Assembly: GCF_014645815.1 (NCBI RefSeq)
Contig: NZ_BMML01000007.1
Span: forward strand, 62,001-126,000
From: Streptomyces fuscichromogenes
Lineage (GTDB): Bacteria > Actinomycetota > Actinomycetes > Streptomycetales > Streptomycetaceae
Reading direction: 5' to 3'
DNA: 64,000 bases
In this document: positions 15,211-23,705 of the stretch, piece after piece
How positions within the stretch are numbered: position 1 is the first letter of the stretch
Layout of the letters: each line of letters starts with the position of its first letter
Position numbers and translations under genes: made by a program
The notes under the pieces: generated by a model
The model's database searches: none
Seen by the model: only the letters and a program-made list of their open reading frames with translations
What the model was told of the DNA's origin: nothing

Positions 15211-16707
15211 ATGGACGAGCAGCGGGTACGGGAGCGCGGCCCTGCGCGGTGGTGGCGCTACGGACCCCCATGGTGGAACCACCCGGACACCACGGTCACG
15301 GCCACGGACACGGTCACGGCGGCCGACACAGTCACGGTCACCGGCACGGTCACGGCGCCCGGCACCGGTACGGCCATCGCGCCCGGTACCGGCACAGCCG
15401 CCGGCGACCGGGCCGCCACCGACATGGTTGCCGCCCCGGCCCCCGCCGCGGTCACCGCCCCCGCCGCCGAGACCCTGCGCCCCCGCCTCCCGTGGCGCTC
15501 CACCCTGCTGCTCACCGTCCTCGTGCTCGCGGGTTCGAACTTCGCCGGCCATACGCAGCCGCACCGCGAGCACCTCGACCTGTTCGCCCGGCTCCTGCTC
15601 CTCGCCGCCTGCGGCCTGCTGCTGGGGCGGCACCGGCACCCGGTGATCGTGGCGTTCGGTACGGCCGGGCTCGCCCTGGTCTACCTCGGCGCCGGCTACC
15701 CGTACGGACCGGTTTTCGCGGCCGCCGCCGTGGCCTGCTTCGCCGCCGTCGTCGCCGGGCACCGCCGGGCCGCCTGGGCGGCGCTCGGGATGCTGTGGGC
15801 GGGGCATCTGCTGATCTCGCTCTGGCTGTACCGAAGTTTGCCGCCGCCGGGCGACACGGGGGCGAACCTCGGCCAGGAACTGTTCATCGCCACCTGGGTG
15901 CTGATCATCGTCTCGGTGGCCGAACTGGTCCGGCTGCGGCGCGAGCAGTGGGCGCGGGAGCGGGCCGACCGCGCCCAGGCGGCCCGGCGGCGCGCGGACG
16001 CGGAACGGCTGCGGATCGCCCGGGAGTTGCACGACGTCCTGGCGCACAGCATCTCGGTCATCAACGTCCAGGCCGGCATGGGCCTCGCGCTGCTCGACTC
16101 CGACCCCGAGCAGGCCAGGGCCGCGCTCACCACCATCAAGGCGGCCAGCAAGGAGGCCCTCGGCGAGGTGCGTCAGGTGCTCGACACCCTGCGCGCCCCA
16201 GGAGACGTGCCCCGGGCGCCGGCGCCGGGTCTCGGGAGGCTGCCTGAACTGGTGGAACAGGCGGCGAGCGCCGGACTCGCCGTGGACGTGACGGGGCAGC
16301 CGCCGCGCCTGCCGCCCGGCGCGGACCTGGCCGCCTTCCGCATCGTGCAGGAGGCCCTCACCAATGTCGTACGGCACTCGGGGTCGCGGCACGCGCGCGT
16401 GCGGCTCGAACACGGCGGAGGGGAGCTGCGGTTGCGGATCGACGACGACGGTCCGACGACCGGGACGGACGCGGGCGGCAGCGGGAACGGGCTGGCCGGG
16501 ATGCGGGAGCGGGCGGCCGCCCTGGGTGGCACGGTCGAGGCGGGACCGCGCGCCGACGGCGGCTTCCGGGTGCTGGCCGTGCTGCCCACATCGATGCCCA
16601 CATCGATGCCCGCATCACTGCCTGACGTGCTTCCCGCCGCGCTTTCGGCCGGACTGCCCACCGCACTGCCCACCGCACTGCCCTTGGACGACGCGGAGGA
16701 CCGATGA
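15211..16707 (+). CDS. Two-component sensor histidine kinase (NarL/DesK-type)
   Basis: A 498-residue membrane kinase. After a short head (WWRYGPPWWNHP) come about 45 low-complexity residues made almost wholly of Thr, Val, Ala, Gly and Asp, then roughly five to six membrane helices (about 95-240). The HisKA_3 dimerisation domain has the phospho-acceptor H274 in ARELHDVLAHS. The HATPase domain carries the N-box EALTNVVRHS and the G-box NGLAGMRERAAALGG. The C-terminal tail is another simple repeat of Pro, Thr, Ser, Ala and Leu. The stop overlaps the response-regulator ATG by 4 bp. The sensed signal is unknown. Confidence 0.92.
   Translation: MDEQRVRERGPARWWRYGPPWWNHPDTTVTATDTVTAADTVTVTGTVTAPGTGTAIAPGTGTAAGDRAATDMVAAPAPAAVTAPAAETLRPRLPWRSTLLLTVLVLAGSNFAGHTQPHREHLDLFARLLLLAACGLLLGRHRHPVIVAFGTAGLALVYLGAGYPYGPVFAAAAVACFAAVVAGHRRAAWAALGMLWAGHLLISLWLYRSLPPPGDTGANLGQELFIATWVLIIVSVAELVRLRREQWARERADRAQAARRRADAERLRIARELHDVLAHSISVINVQAGMGLALLDSDPEQARAALTTIKAASKEALGEVRQVLDTLRAPGDVPRAPAPGLGRLPELVEQAASAGLAVDVTGQPPRLPPGADLAAFRIVQEALTNVVRHSGSRHARVRLEHGGGELRLRIDDDGPTTGTDAGGSGNGLAGMRERAAALGGTVEAGPRADGGFRVLAVLPTSMPTSMPASLPDVLPAALSAGLPTALPTALPLDDAEDR
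15287..15420 (+). repeat. Low-complexity coding repeat in the histidine kinase N-terminus
   Basis: CACGGTCACGG-type hexamer and nonamer variants recur across this stretch, encoding alternating Thr/Val/Ala/Gly. A second set of 12-bp direct repeats (CCCACATCGATG twice, CTGCCCACCGCA twice) lies at about 16587-16681, at the other end of the same gene. Confidence 0.7.
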
Positions 16708-17369
16708 TCCGGGTACTGCTCGCCGACGACCAGTCGCTGGTGCGCGCCGGTTTCCGCGCGTTGCTCGACGCGCAGCCGGACATCGAGGTGACCGGTGAGG
16801 CGGCGGACGGTGAGGATGCGCTGCGCAAGGTGCGTGAACTGCGCCCCGATGTCGTCCTGATGGACATCCGCATGCCGCGTCTGGACGGTCTGGCCGCGAC
16901 CCGCCGGGTCACCGGAGAGCCGGAGCTCACGGACGTCAAGGTGGTCATGCTGACGACGTTCGAGCTCGACGAGTACGTCTTCGAGGCGATCCGTTCCGGC
17001 GCCTCGGGCTTCCTGGTCAAGGACACCGAGCCGGACGAACTGCTGCGGGCGGTCAGGGCGGTGGTGGCCGGGGACGCGCTGCTGTCGCCGGGGGTGACAC
17101 GGCGGCTGATCGCGGAGTTCGCGGCCCGTTCCAAGGAACCGGCCGCCGCCGACGCCCTCGCCCGGCTCACCGAGCGGGAGCGGGAGGTGATGGCCCTGGT
17201 CGGCATCGGCCTGTCCAACGAGGAGATCGCCCGCCGCCTGGTCGTCAGCCCCCTCACCGCCAAGACCCACGTGAGCCGCACCATGATCAAGCTGGGCGCC
17301 CGGGACCGCGCCCAACTGGTCGTCCTGGCCTACGAGTCGGGGTTGGTACGACCGGGCTGGCTCGGCTGA
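16704..17369 (+). CDS. NarL/LuxR-family response regulator
   Basis: A 221-residue response regulator partnering the kinase just upstream (4-bp overlap). The receiver domain has the acidic pair D8/D9, phospho-acceptor D54 in LMDIRMP, T in MLTTFE and K in FLVKD. The C-terminal LuxR helix-turn-helix is LTEREREVMALVGIGLSNEEIARRL followed by KTHVSRTMIKLGARDRAQL. Length and domain order are standard. The 3' end overlaps the small membrane protein gene on the other strand by 40 bp. Confidence 0.95.
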   Translation: MIRVLLADDQSLVRAGFRALLDAQPDIEVTGEAADGEDALRKVRELRPDVVLMDIRMPRLDGLAATRRVTGEPELTDVKVVMLTTFELDEYVFEAIRSGASGFLVKDTEPDELLRAVRAVVAGDALLSPGVTRRLIAEFAARSKEPAAADALARLTEREREVMALVGIGLSNEEIARRLVVSPLTAKTHVSRTMIKLGARDRAQLVVLAYESGLVRPGWLG

Positions 17370-17614
17370 GCCGGGCGCCGGAAACGGACCAGCACACTGA
17401 CGACCCGGGCCAGGAACAGCAGGGCGGCGAGCACCTCGCCCACGACGGGCAGCGTGCGTTCCAGGCCGTGGGGAAGGTCGAACAGCAGTGCCGGGCCGGC
17501 CACCGCCCCGAAGAGGACCAGGGCCGCGAAGACCGCACTGCACAGCGCGTATCCGATCTCGACGGTGATCGCGTCCCGCTCGGCCTGACCGCGCCGTCCC
17601 CCGTGCATCGTCAT
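17330..17614 (-). CDS. Small two-helix membrane protein (DUF6332-like)
   Basis: A 94-residue protein with two predicted membrane helices (about 19-44 and 55-77), separated by a short DLPHGLERT loop and ending in a basic tail. The segment RDAITVEIGYALCSAVF resembles a small Streptomyces membrane family I know as DUF6332; the assignment is from memory of its pattern. Start ATG 17614 or 17608. Its tail overlaps the response-regulator gene on the opposite strand. Confidence 0.6.
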   Translation of the reverse strand: MTMHGGRRGQAERDAITVEIGYALCSAVFAALVLFGAVAGPALLFDLPHGLERTLPVVGEVLAALLFLARVVSVLVRFRRPAQPSQPGRTNPDS

Positions 17615-17688
17615 CCCGGCAGTGTCACAGCCGGGCGCCCGGCGGGGCAACAGGCCGCCGCCGGGCGCATGTTCGCGGGCGTCCCCGC

Positions 17689-19164
17689 TCAGTCGCGGGC
17701 GGACACGCGCTCCGCCTCCAGAGAGGCGGACCTGGCGATCACGACGGTCTGCTGCGGGCGTGGGGCGCGCAGTCCGGTCAGCGTGATCAGCAGTCCGGCG
17801 AGGGCGACGGCCGCGACCACCACGAAGCCGGGACGGTAGCTGTCGAGCACCGCCTGCGGGGTCGTGTGGGCAGGCGCGCCCGCGGTGACCACGGCCGTGA
17901 CGATCGCCAGGAAGATCGCGCCACCCACCTGGACCGAGGTGTTGAGGAGCCCGGAGACCATGCCCTGCTCGTGGTCGTCGACGCCGTTGGTGGCCTGGAT
18001 GTTGAGGGATGGGAAGACCAGGGCGCAGGCCGCGCCGATCAGGAGCATCGACGGCAGGATCGCCGCCGCGTAGACCGGACTGAGGTCGACGCGGAGGAAC
18101 AGGGCGTAGCCGAGGACCATCAAGGCGAAACCCGCCGAGATCAGCCGCGGGGTGCCGAAGCGGTCCACGATCGCGCCGACCTTGGTCGACGACACCGCCA
18201 CCAGCGCGCCCGCCGGCAGGAAGGCCAGGGCGGTGTGCAGGGCGGACCAGCCGAGCAGGGACTGCATGTAGAGGGTGGTCAGGAACTGGAAGCCGACGTA
18301 GGAGCCGAAGAAGGCGATCGCGCCGAACTGGGCGCGGACCTGGTTGCCCGAGCGCAGCACACCGAGGCGGACGAGCGGGCCGGGGGAGCGGCGTTCGACC
18401 CGGACGAAGACGGTCAGCAGGACGGCGACCGCGAGGAAGGAGAGCAGGGTGCGGGCCGACGCCCAGCCGGCCTGCGGGGCCTCCACCACGGTGAACACCA
18501 GGAGCAGCATCGAGGCGGTGCCGAGGACCGCGCCGGGGATGTCGTAGCCGTTGTGGTCGCGTTCGCGGGCGCTGCGCGGCAGCAGCCGGAGGCCGGCGAC
18601 CAGCGCGATCAGGGCGATGGGGGCGGGCAGCAGCATGGTGAAGCGCCAGCTGACCTCGGTGAGCAGGCCGGACAGCACCAGACCCATAGAGAAGCCGGTG
18701 GCCGCGCAGGTGGTGTAGATGGAGAGGGCGCGGTTGCGCAGCGGGCCCTCCGGGAACGTGGTCGTGATGATCGAGAGGCCGGCCGGCGCGGTGAAGGCCG
18801 CGCTGAGCCCCTTGACGAAGCGGCTGGCGATCAGCAGCGGGCCCGAGTCGACCAGGCCGCCGAGGAGCGAGGCGAGGGCGAAGACGCCGAGGGCCACGAG
18901 GAACACCTGGCGCCGGCCGAGCAGGTCGGCGGTGCGGCCGCCGAGCAGGAGCAGGCCGCCGTATCCGAGGATGTAGCCGCTGACGATCCATTGCAGCGTC
19001 GAGGTGGACAGGTGCAGGTCGGAGCCTATCGACGGCAGGGCGACGCCGACCATCGACACGTCCAGTGCGTCCAGGAACATGGCGGCGCAGAGCACCAGCA
19101 GCGTGCCCCAGAGCCGGGGAGTCCAGCGTCCCTCGGAAGCGGGGGAGGTGAGCGGAGAGGTCAT
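17689..19164 (-). CDS. DHA2-type MFS multidrug efflux transporter (EmrB/QacA family)
   Basis: A 491-residue proton-driven exporter with about 14 membrane helices. The first helix region has LDALDVSMVGVALPSIGSDL (motif D1 of the 14-TM family), followed by the cytoplasmic loop GGRTADLLGRRQVFL (motif A) and motif C-like glycine-rich helices. ATG 19164 is used instead of the longer frame because the upstream part is the MarR operator. It is divergent from a MarR gene 86 bp away with a strong palindrome between, the classic repressor/pump arrangement. Confidence 0.93.
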   Translation of the reverse strand: MTSPLTSPASEGRWTPRLWGTLLVLCAAMFLDALDVSMVGVALPSIGSDLHLSTSTLQWIVSGYILGYGGLLLLGGRTADLLGRRQVFLVALGVFALASLLGGLVDSGPLLIASRFVKGLSAAFTAPAGLSIITTTFPEGPLRNRALSIYTTCAATGFSMGLVLSGLLTEVSWRFTMLLPAPIALIALVAGLRLLPRSARERDHNGYDIPGAVLGTASMLLLVFTVVEAPQAGWASARTLLSFLAVAVLLTVFVRVERRSPGPLVRLGVLRSGNQVRAQFGAIAFFGSYVGFQFLTTLYMQSLLGWSALHTALAFLPAGALVAVSSTKVGAIVDRFGTPRLISAGFALMVLGYALFLRVDLSPVYAAAILPSMLLIGAACALVFPSLNIQATNGVDDHEQGMVSGLLNTSVQVGGAIFLAIVTAVVTAGAPAHTTPQAVLDSYRPGFVVVAAVALAGLLITLTGLRAPRPQQTVVIARSASLEAERVSARD

Positions 19165-19186
19165 GACCCCAGACACTACATGCGCG

Positions 19187-19220
19187 TGCATCGAATGCAA
19201 ATGCATTTAATTCCGATGCA
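19187..19220. promoter_or_regulatory. MarR operator palindrome
   Basis: Outer arms TGCATCG (19187-19193) and CGATGCA (19214-19220) and an inner perfect AAATGCATTT (19199-19208) share one centre at 19203.5. The site is very A+T-rich and lies between the divergent pump and MarR genes. Confidence 0.85.
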
Positions 19221-19238
19221 ATAATTTCGGTTCTCTGC

Positions 19239-19244
19239 TACGGT
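19239..19244 (+). promoter_or_regulatory. -10 element, leaderless MarR transcript
   Basis: TACGGT is 6 nt before the MarR ATG at 19251, with no ribosome-binding site. It is immediately downstream of the operator, so the bound repressor would cover the promoter. Confidence 0.55.
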
Positions 19245-19250
19245 GCCGGC

Positions 19251-19652
19251 ATGGCGGCGAAGAAGCCCGAGCAGGCGCTCGTGGAGCAATGGCGGGACAT
19301 CCTGGCCCTGCACGCCCGCACCCAGTGCGAGCTCGACCGCGCCCTGCACGGCCACGGCCTGTGCGGCAGTGACTTCGAGGTCCTCGACCTGCTCTCCGAC
19401 GGTCCGGCGGCGGACGGCGTGTGCAGCTTCCGCGTGCAGGAGATCGCCGAGCGGGTGCATCTGAGCCAGAGCGCGCTGTCCCGGCTGATCGCCCGCCTGG
19501 AGAAGGACGGGCTGGTCGAGCGGGCCATGTGCCCGGAGGACCGGCGGGGCGTGCGGGTGGCGCTCACCGGCAAGGGGCGCACGCTGCACGGTGAGGTGCT
19601 GCCGGTGCAGCGCGCGGTGCTCACCCGGATGCTGGCCGTCGAATCAGGCTGA
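19251..19652 (+). CDS. MarR family transcriptional regulator
   Basis: A 133-residue winged helix-turn-helix repressor. The recognition region is VQEIAERVHLSQSALSRLIARLEKDGLVER and the wing is MCPEDRRGVRVALTGKG. Length is slightly short but complete for the family. It is divergent from the DHA2 pump and probably represses it and itself, released by a toxic ligand. The start lacks a Shine-Dalgarno sequence and seems leaderless. Confidence 0.92.
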   Translation: MAAKKPEQALVEQWRDILALHARTQCELDRALHGHGLCGSDFEVLDLLSDGPAADGVCSFRVQEIAERVHLSQSALSRLIARLEKDGLVERAMCPEDRRGVRVALTGKGRTLHGEVLPVQRAVLTRMLAVESG

Positions 19653-19666
19653 GCCCGGCCGGTCGT

Positions 19667-19740
19667 ACCGGCCGACCGGGCGTGTGCACCGGCCGACCGG
19701 GTGTGTGGACCGGCCGACCAGGTGTGTGAACAGGCCGGTC
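19667..19740 (+). repeat. 21-bp tandem repeat, three and a half copies
   Basis: The unit ACCGGCCGACCGGGCGTGTG plus one base occurs at 19667-19687, 19688-19708 and 19709-19729 with one to three changes, then a partial copy to 19740. It fills the space between the MarR gene and the convergent isomerase gene and runs into the latter's stop codon. Confidence 0.9.
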
Positions 19741-20473
19741 AGATGCCGGAGTTCGTCAGCCACAGGTCGGCCAGTTCCGGGTCGCCGGTCACTGTCGGCA
19801 CTGGCAGCCGGTTCCACAGGGCGAGGTACAACTGGTCGGCTGGACCGGCGAGTTCGGCCGTCGCGTCATCGGATGTGCCGGGTTCCGTGACCGGCGGACC
19901 GGCGGACAGCCGTACGGTCCACGCCGCGTCGGTGTCCGTCGTACGCACCCGCAGCACCCGCGGGGGTTCGCTGCGGACCCGGCTGCGTGCGCGGGCGTGG
20001 AAGCCGCGCAGCAGTTCGTCGATGCCGTCGACGGCGAAGTCCGTGCCGACCGGGGATGCCGGACCGCCCCGGGCGGCCTCCGCGTCGTACCGGTGGACGG
20101 TCGTCTCGTGGGCCTGCCTGCGGACCCAGAAGGCCAGTGGTGAGGCCACCGGGGCGGGGTGGAAGGTCCAGCACGCCAGGTCCCGCGGCGCGCCGTCCAG
20201 GGTGTCGACGAGTCGGCGGTGGCCGTCGCGGTACCAGGTGGTCAGCTCGGTGCCGTCGATGTCCGGCGGGTCCGGGAAGGCGGGGCGCGAGGTCTCGGCG
20301 CCGGTGACGACACCGGCCGCCCACCGGTGGACGACGCCGGTGTGCCGCAGGAGGTCGCGCACCTGCCAGTCCGGGCAGGTCGGCACCGGGGCGTCGAGCC
20401 CCGCCTGCTCGGCGGCCGCGGCCAGCAACTGGCCCTCATGGTCGAGGATCTTGAGGAACTCGGCAGTCTCCAT
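19739..20473 (-). CDS. Maleylpyruvate isomerase family mycothiol-dependent enzyme
   Basis: A 244-residue protein with the DinB-like MDMPI N-terminal domain: VPTCPDWQVRDLLRHTGVVHRWA, with the Asp/Trp and His residues that form the metal site, and HETTVHRYDAE. A C-terminal sterol-carrier-like MDMPI_C domain follows. Relatives use mycothiol as cofactor for isomerisation or thiol transfer; the substrate here is unknown. Start ATG 20473. It is followed on the same strand by nothing obvious because the MarR gene converges on it. Confidence 0.85.
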   Translation of the reverse strand: METAEFLKILDHEGQLLAAAAEQAGLDAPVPTCPDWQVRDLLRHTGVVHRWAAGVVTGAETSRPAFPDPPDIDGTELTTWYRDGHRRLVDTLDGAPRDLACWTFHPAPVASPLAFWVRRQAHETTVHRYDAEAARGGPASPVGTDFAVDGIDELLRGFHARARSRVRSEPPRVLRVRTTDTDAAWTVRLSAGPPVTEPGTSDDATAELAGPADQLYLALWNRLPVPTVTGDPELADLWLTNSGI

Positions 20474-20509
20474 GCCCTGAGTCTGCCGGACGGGACCGGG
20501 TCCTCGGCG

Positions 20510-21214
20510 TCAGCGCAGCAGGAACGCCACCGCGTACCCGAGCGCGTTGACCGCCCAGTGCAGGGCCATCGGCGCCAGCAGGGAGCCGCTGCGGTCGCGC
20601 AGCCAGCACAGCAGACAGCCCGCGACGGCCGTGAACAGCACGGCACCGACGTCCACCACGACCGCTCCGGCGACCGAGTGCCCGAAGAGCGAACCCAGCG
20701 TCGGCTTGTCCTTGTCGAGGTTGAGCGAGGGCAGGATGTGCCAGAGTCCGAAGAGCACGGAGGACAGCACGGCCGCCGTCGTGGCCGTGTGCAGGCGGCG
20801 CAGCAGCGCGAACAGCACCCCACGGAAGGCCGTCTCCTCCAGCAGCACCGTCCCCACGGGCACCGCGACCAACGCCTTGAAGGTGATCTCCGCACCGCTC
20901 AGCGCGTCCGTCCGCTGATCCGCGAACAGCCCGCGGGTGACCGGCAGCAGGGCCCCGCACAGATAGACCGCCACCACGATCCCGATCAGGGTCGTCGCCC
21001 AACGCGCCCCGTCGGCAAGGGTGTTCCGGCCCAGTCCCAGCTCCGCCCAACTGCCCCCGGCCCAGAACAGCAGCCCCACCAGGACGGCCGCGACGGCGAC
21101 CGCGGTGAGCAGGATCCAGGACCCCGCCCAGCGGTTGTTCAGCAGGTTCGCGAGCACCAGCACGACCACCACCGCCGCCACGGCGGTGCGGGTCGGGAGC
21201 CGGGGCAGCGGCAT
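20510..21214 (-). CDS. CPBP family intramembrane glutamic protease
   Basis: A 234-residue integral membrane protein with about seven helices and the CPBP (Abi/CAAX-like) motifs. EExxxR is at E126-E127-T-A-F-R131, FxxxH at FGLWH159, and HWAVN near the end. These residues form the intramembrane active site. Start ATG 21214. It lies 36 bp upstream of the isomerase gene on the same strand, so the two may share a transcript. The substrate is unknown. Confidence 0.88.
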   Translation of the reverse strand: MPLPRLPTRTAVAAVVVVLVLANLLNNRWAGSWILLTAVAVAAVLVGLLFWAGGSWAELGLGRNTLADGARWATTLIGIVVAVYLCGALLPVTRGLFADQRTDALSGAEITFKALVAVPVGTVLLEETAFRGVLFALLRRLHTATTAAVLSSVLFGLWHILPSLNLDKDKPTLGSLFGHSVAGAVVVDVGAVLFTAVAGCLLCWLRDRSGSLLAPMALHWAVNALGYAVAFLLR

Positions 21215-21713
21215 GCCGGACGGCGGTCAGAACCCGACCGGGCCGGGCGGCGGCGGGCAGGACGCACGGTGCCCGCCACCGCGCCCACGGCCCGTCCCGG
21301 CGCCGATGACGGTGACGATCCCGATGCCCGGCTTCCGCAGCGGGACGCCGGTCCGGGTGCCACGTTCGCGGGCCACGTCCATGTCCATGGCCGGCCCGGG
21401 GCAGGCGAACACCCCGGCACCCGCCGTCATCGCGGTCGGAGCGGACGACGCCGACCTGGCCCCGGGCGGTGCGGAGCGGGGATCCTCGGTCGTCGTCCGG
21501 GCCTGGGCCATGTCCACCACGATGGGATATCCCGTGCTGCTCCGCACCTTTTCCTGGACCGGACCGGAGCGGACCGGACCGGACCGGACCGGAGCGGACC
21601 GGACCGGAGCGGAGCGGACCGGAGCGGAGCGGACCGGACCGGAGCGCGGCGCTGAGCGATCTTCGGGATGCGGCGCCGGGTGCGGTGGCCGATCGTGGTC
21701 CCGAGGTGGCCAA
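21215..21713. other. 499-bp intergenic region with a pentanucleotide repeat
   Basis: This is the promoter region shared by the divergent CPBP protease and membrane hydrolase genes. It contains the perfect decamer palindrome GGGATATCCC (21524-21533) and the GGACC/GGAGC array at 21556-21645. A weak minus-strand frame from ATG 21511 to 21227 (95 codons) has no domain, no convincing ribosome-binding site and no recognisable homology, so I do not call it a gene. The plus-strand frame through the repeat is an upstream extension of the hydrolase frame. Confidence 0.6.
21556..21645 (+). repeat. Pentanucleotide tandem array, 18 units of GGACC/GGAGC
   Basis: Eighteen consecutive 5-bp units, each GGACC or GGAGC, with no interruption. 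It is non-coding in my reading and sits 69 bp before the GTG of the membrane hydrolase. Unit order is irregular, so it is not a simple higher-order repeat. Confidence 0.95.
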
Positions 21714-23459
21714 GTGAGTGGTGCGGGCAGGGCTCTGAATCGTACGAAGGACTGGACCCGGCGGGCGGCGGAGCGGGTGCGCCAGCAGCTGGGCCCCGAC
21801 CGGGTGGTCCGGCGGCGGCCGTGCTGGGGCGGGATCACGGTGGCGGTCCTGTGCTACTGCCTGTCCCTCACCCCGTCCCTGCTGCCGCGGGCCTGGTGGC
21901 TCCAGGGACTCGCGGCCGGCGTCTCGGCGGCGGTCGGCTACGCCGTCGGTGCCGTGCTGGAGCAACTTGCCCGGCTGCTGCTCCGCTGGGCCGGCGCCCG
22001 CGTCCGCCCGCGGGTCCGCCGCGTCCTGTGGACCGCCCTGGGCCTGCTCGGCGCCGCCGCGGTCGTCACCGTCACCGCCTGGAGCGTCCGCTGGGAGGGC
22101 CAGGTCCGCCGGGCGGTGACCCTGCCCCCGGACATCGTCTGGTGGCAGTGGGCGTTCGTCCCGGTGGTGGCCGCGCTGGTCGGGACCCTGCTCGTCCTGG
22201 CCGCCCGTACGGTACGGCTCGCCACCCGCCTCGCCGCCCACGCGTTCGGCGCCCACCTGCCACGCCCCGTCGCGTACGCCACCGGGGTCGCCCTCGCCGT
22301 GTTCGTGATCGTCGGAATCGTCCAGGGCTTCCTGCTGCGCGGCGCGCTGGACGCGATCGAGAGTGCCGCCTCGCTCGCCGACCAGGGCACCGCCGAGGGT
22401 GTCCACCAGCCCGGCCTGTCCACCCTGTCCGGCAGCCCCGAGTCCGCCGCTCCCTGGGACACGCTGGGCGCCAAGGGCCGTGACTTCGTCGGCACGGCCA
22501 CGCCCCGCGCCGGCATCGCCGCCTTCACCGGCCGCCCGGCCAGGGACCCGGTACGGGTCTACGTGGGCCTGCGCTCCGCCGGCACCCTCGACGAACGCGC
22601 CGCCCTCGCCGTCCGCGAACTCGAACGCACCGGCGGCTTCTCCCGCAGGATCCTCGCCGTGATGGGCACCACAGGCACCGGCTGGATCAACGACCAGGGC
22701 AGCAAGCCCCTGGAGTACATGTGGGGCGGCGACACCGCGCAGGTCGCCATGCAGTACTCGTACCTCCCCAGCTGGGTCTCCGCGCTCACCGAGGACGAGG
22801 CCGCCGACACCGGACGCGCCCTGTTCGACGCCGTCTACGCCAAGTGGCGCACCCTCCCCGCCGGTTCCCGTCCCCGGCTCCTCGTCTACGGCGAGAGCCT
22901 CGGCTCCTTCTCCATGGAATCCGCCCTGAACGGCTCCCTGGCCACGCTCGTCGCGGAGACCGGCGGCGCGCTGTTCGTCGGGCCGACCTACGACAACCCG
23001 CTGTGGAAGTCGGTCACCGCACAGCGGCAGCCGGGCAGCCCCGAGTGGCGGCCGGTGGTCGGCGACGGGGCACATGTGCGTTTCGCACAGGTGCCGGCGG
23101 ACTACGGCATCCCGGCGGCGCCCTGGGGCGAACCCCGCGCGGTCTACCTCCAGAACGGCTCCGATCCCGTCGTCTGGTGGTCGCCCGCCCTCGCCTTCCA
23201 CCAGCCGGACTGGCTCGACCGGCCGCGGGCCCGGGACGTCTCGCCGGCGATGCAGTGGTATCCGCTGCTGACGTTCTGGCAGGTGGCGTGCGACCTGGCC
23301 GGCGCCGACAGTGTGCCGGACGGGTTCGGCCACCGGTACGGGACCCTGCCGACGAGCGCGTGGGCGCAGATCACGACCCCGCCCGACTGGACGGCCGCCG
23401 ACACGGCAAGACTCTCCGGCCTGCTGGAATCGGTGCACGAACCGGGGCTGCTGGACTGA
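21714..23459 (+). CDS. Membrane-anchored alpha/beta-hydrolase (Abhydrolase_9 family)
   Basis: A 581-residue protein. The N-terminal half has about five membrane helices (roughly 35-225), matching the Abhydrolase_9_N domain. The C-terminal half is an alpha/beta-hydrolase with the nucleophile elbow YGESLGSF (GxSxG) and DPVVWWSPAL and PDGFGHRYG towards the catalytic Asp and His. GTG 21714 is preceded by GAGGTGG; the open frame runs much further upstream through the pentamer array and is judged non-coding. The enzymatic substrate is unknown; family members are common in actinobacterial membranes. Confidence 0.87.
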   Translation: MSGAGRALNRTKDWTRRAAERVRQQLGPDRVVRRRPCWGGITVAVLCYCLSLTPSLLPRAWWLQGLAAGVSAAVGYAVGAVLEQLARLLLRWAGARVRPRVRRVLWTALGLLGAAAVVTVTAWSVRWEGQVRRAVTLPPDIVWWQWAFVPVVAALVGTLLVLAARTVRLATRLAAHAFGAHLPRPVAYATGVALAVFVIVGIVQGFLLRGALDAIESAASLADQGTAEGVHQPGLSTLSGSPESAAPWDTLGAKGRDFVGTATPRAGIAAFTGRPARDPVRVYVGLRSAGTLDERAALAVRELERTGGFSRRILAVMGTTGTGWINDQGSKPLEYMWGGDTAQVAMQYSYLPSWVSALTEDEAADTGRALFDAVYAKWRTLPAGSRPRLLVYGESLGSFSMESALNGSLATLVAETGGALFVGPTYDNPLWKSVTAQRQPGSPEWRPVVGDGAHVRFAQVPADYGIPAAPWGEPRAVYLQNGSDPVVWWSPALAFHQPDWLDRPRARDVSPAMQWYPLLTFWQVACDLAGADSVPDGFGHRYGTLPTSAWAQITTPPDWTAADTARLSGLLESVHEPGLLD

Positions 23460-23498
23460 GCGGGCGACGAAGGGCCGGACGAAGCCGCCCCAGACGCC

Positions 23499-23566
23499 GC
23501 CCCGCCCTGGTGCGCATCCGCTGCCCCGCCCCGGTGCGCATCCGCCGCCCCGCCGCATGTCCGTGA
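23499..23566 (+). repeat. 24-bp tandem repeat downstream of the membrane hydrolase
   Basis: Two nearly identical 24-bp units at 23499-23522 and 23523-23546, beginning GCCCCGCCCTGGTGCGCATC, are followed by a truncated third. It is intergenic, between the hydrolase stop and the threonine aldolase start. Confidence 0.85.
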
Positions 23567-23705
23567 CGTCGGCGTCTCCTTCGCCGCCCAGCCCGATTCG
23601 GCGTGGCCGCGACCCTGCTGCTGACCCGTCATCGTGTGCCACGCTTCTGGCGGTTGCCGAGGTCGGCGTCCGGTGCCGGCCGGCACTTCCCCTCCGGAGG
23701 CACGC

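Noticed and set aside
21227..21511. Small minus-strand frame starting MAQARTTTEDPRS
   Set aside because: No domain, no clear ribosome-binding site and a composition typical of chance frames. It lies in the spacer beside the repeat array.
21021..21713. In-frame upstream extension of the membrane hydrolase through the pentamer array
   Set aside because: It would antisense-overlap the CPBP protease gene and add a low-complexity head, while GTG 21714 has a good ribosome-binding site and fits the family start.
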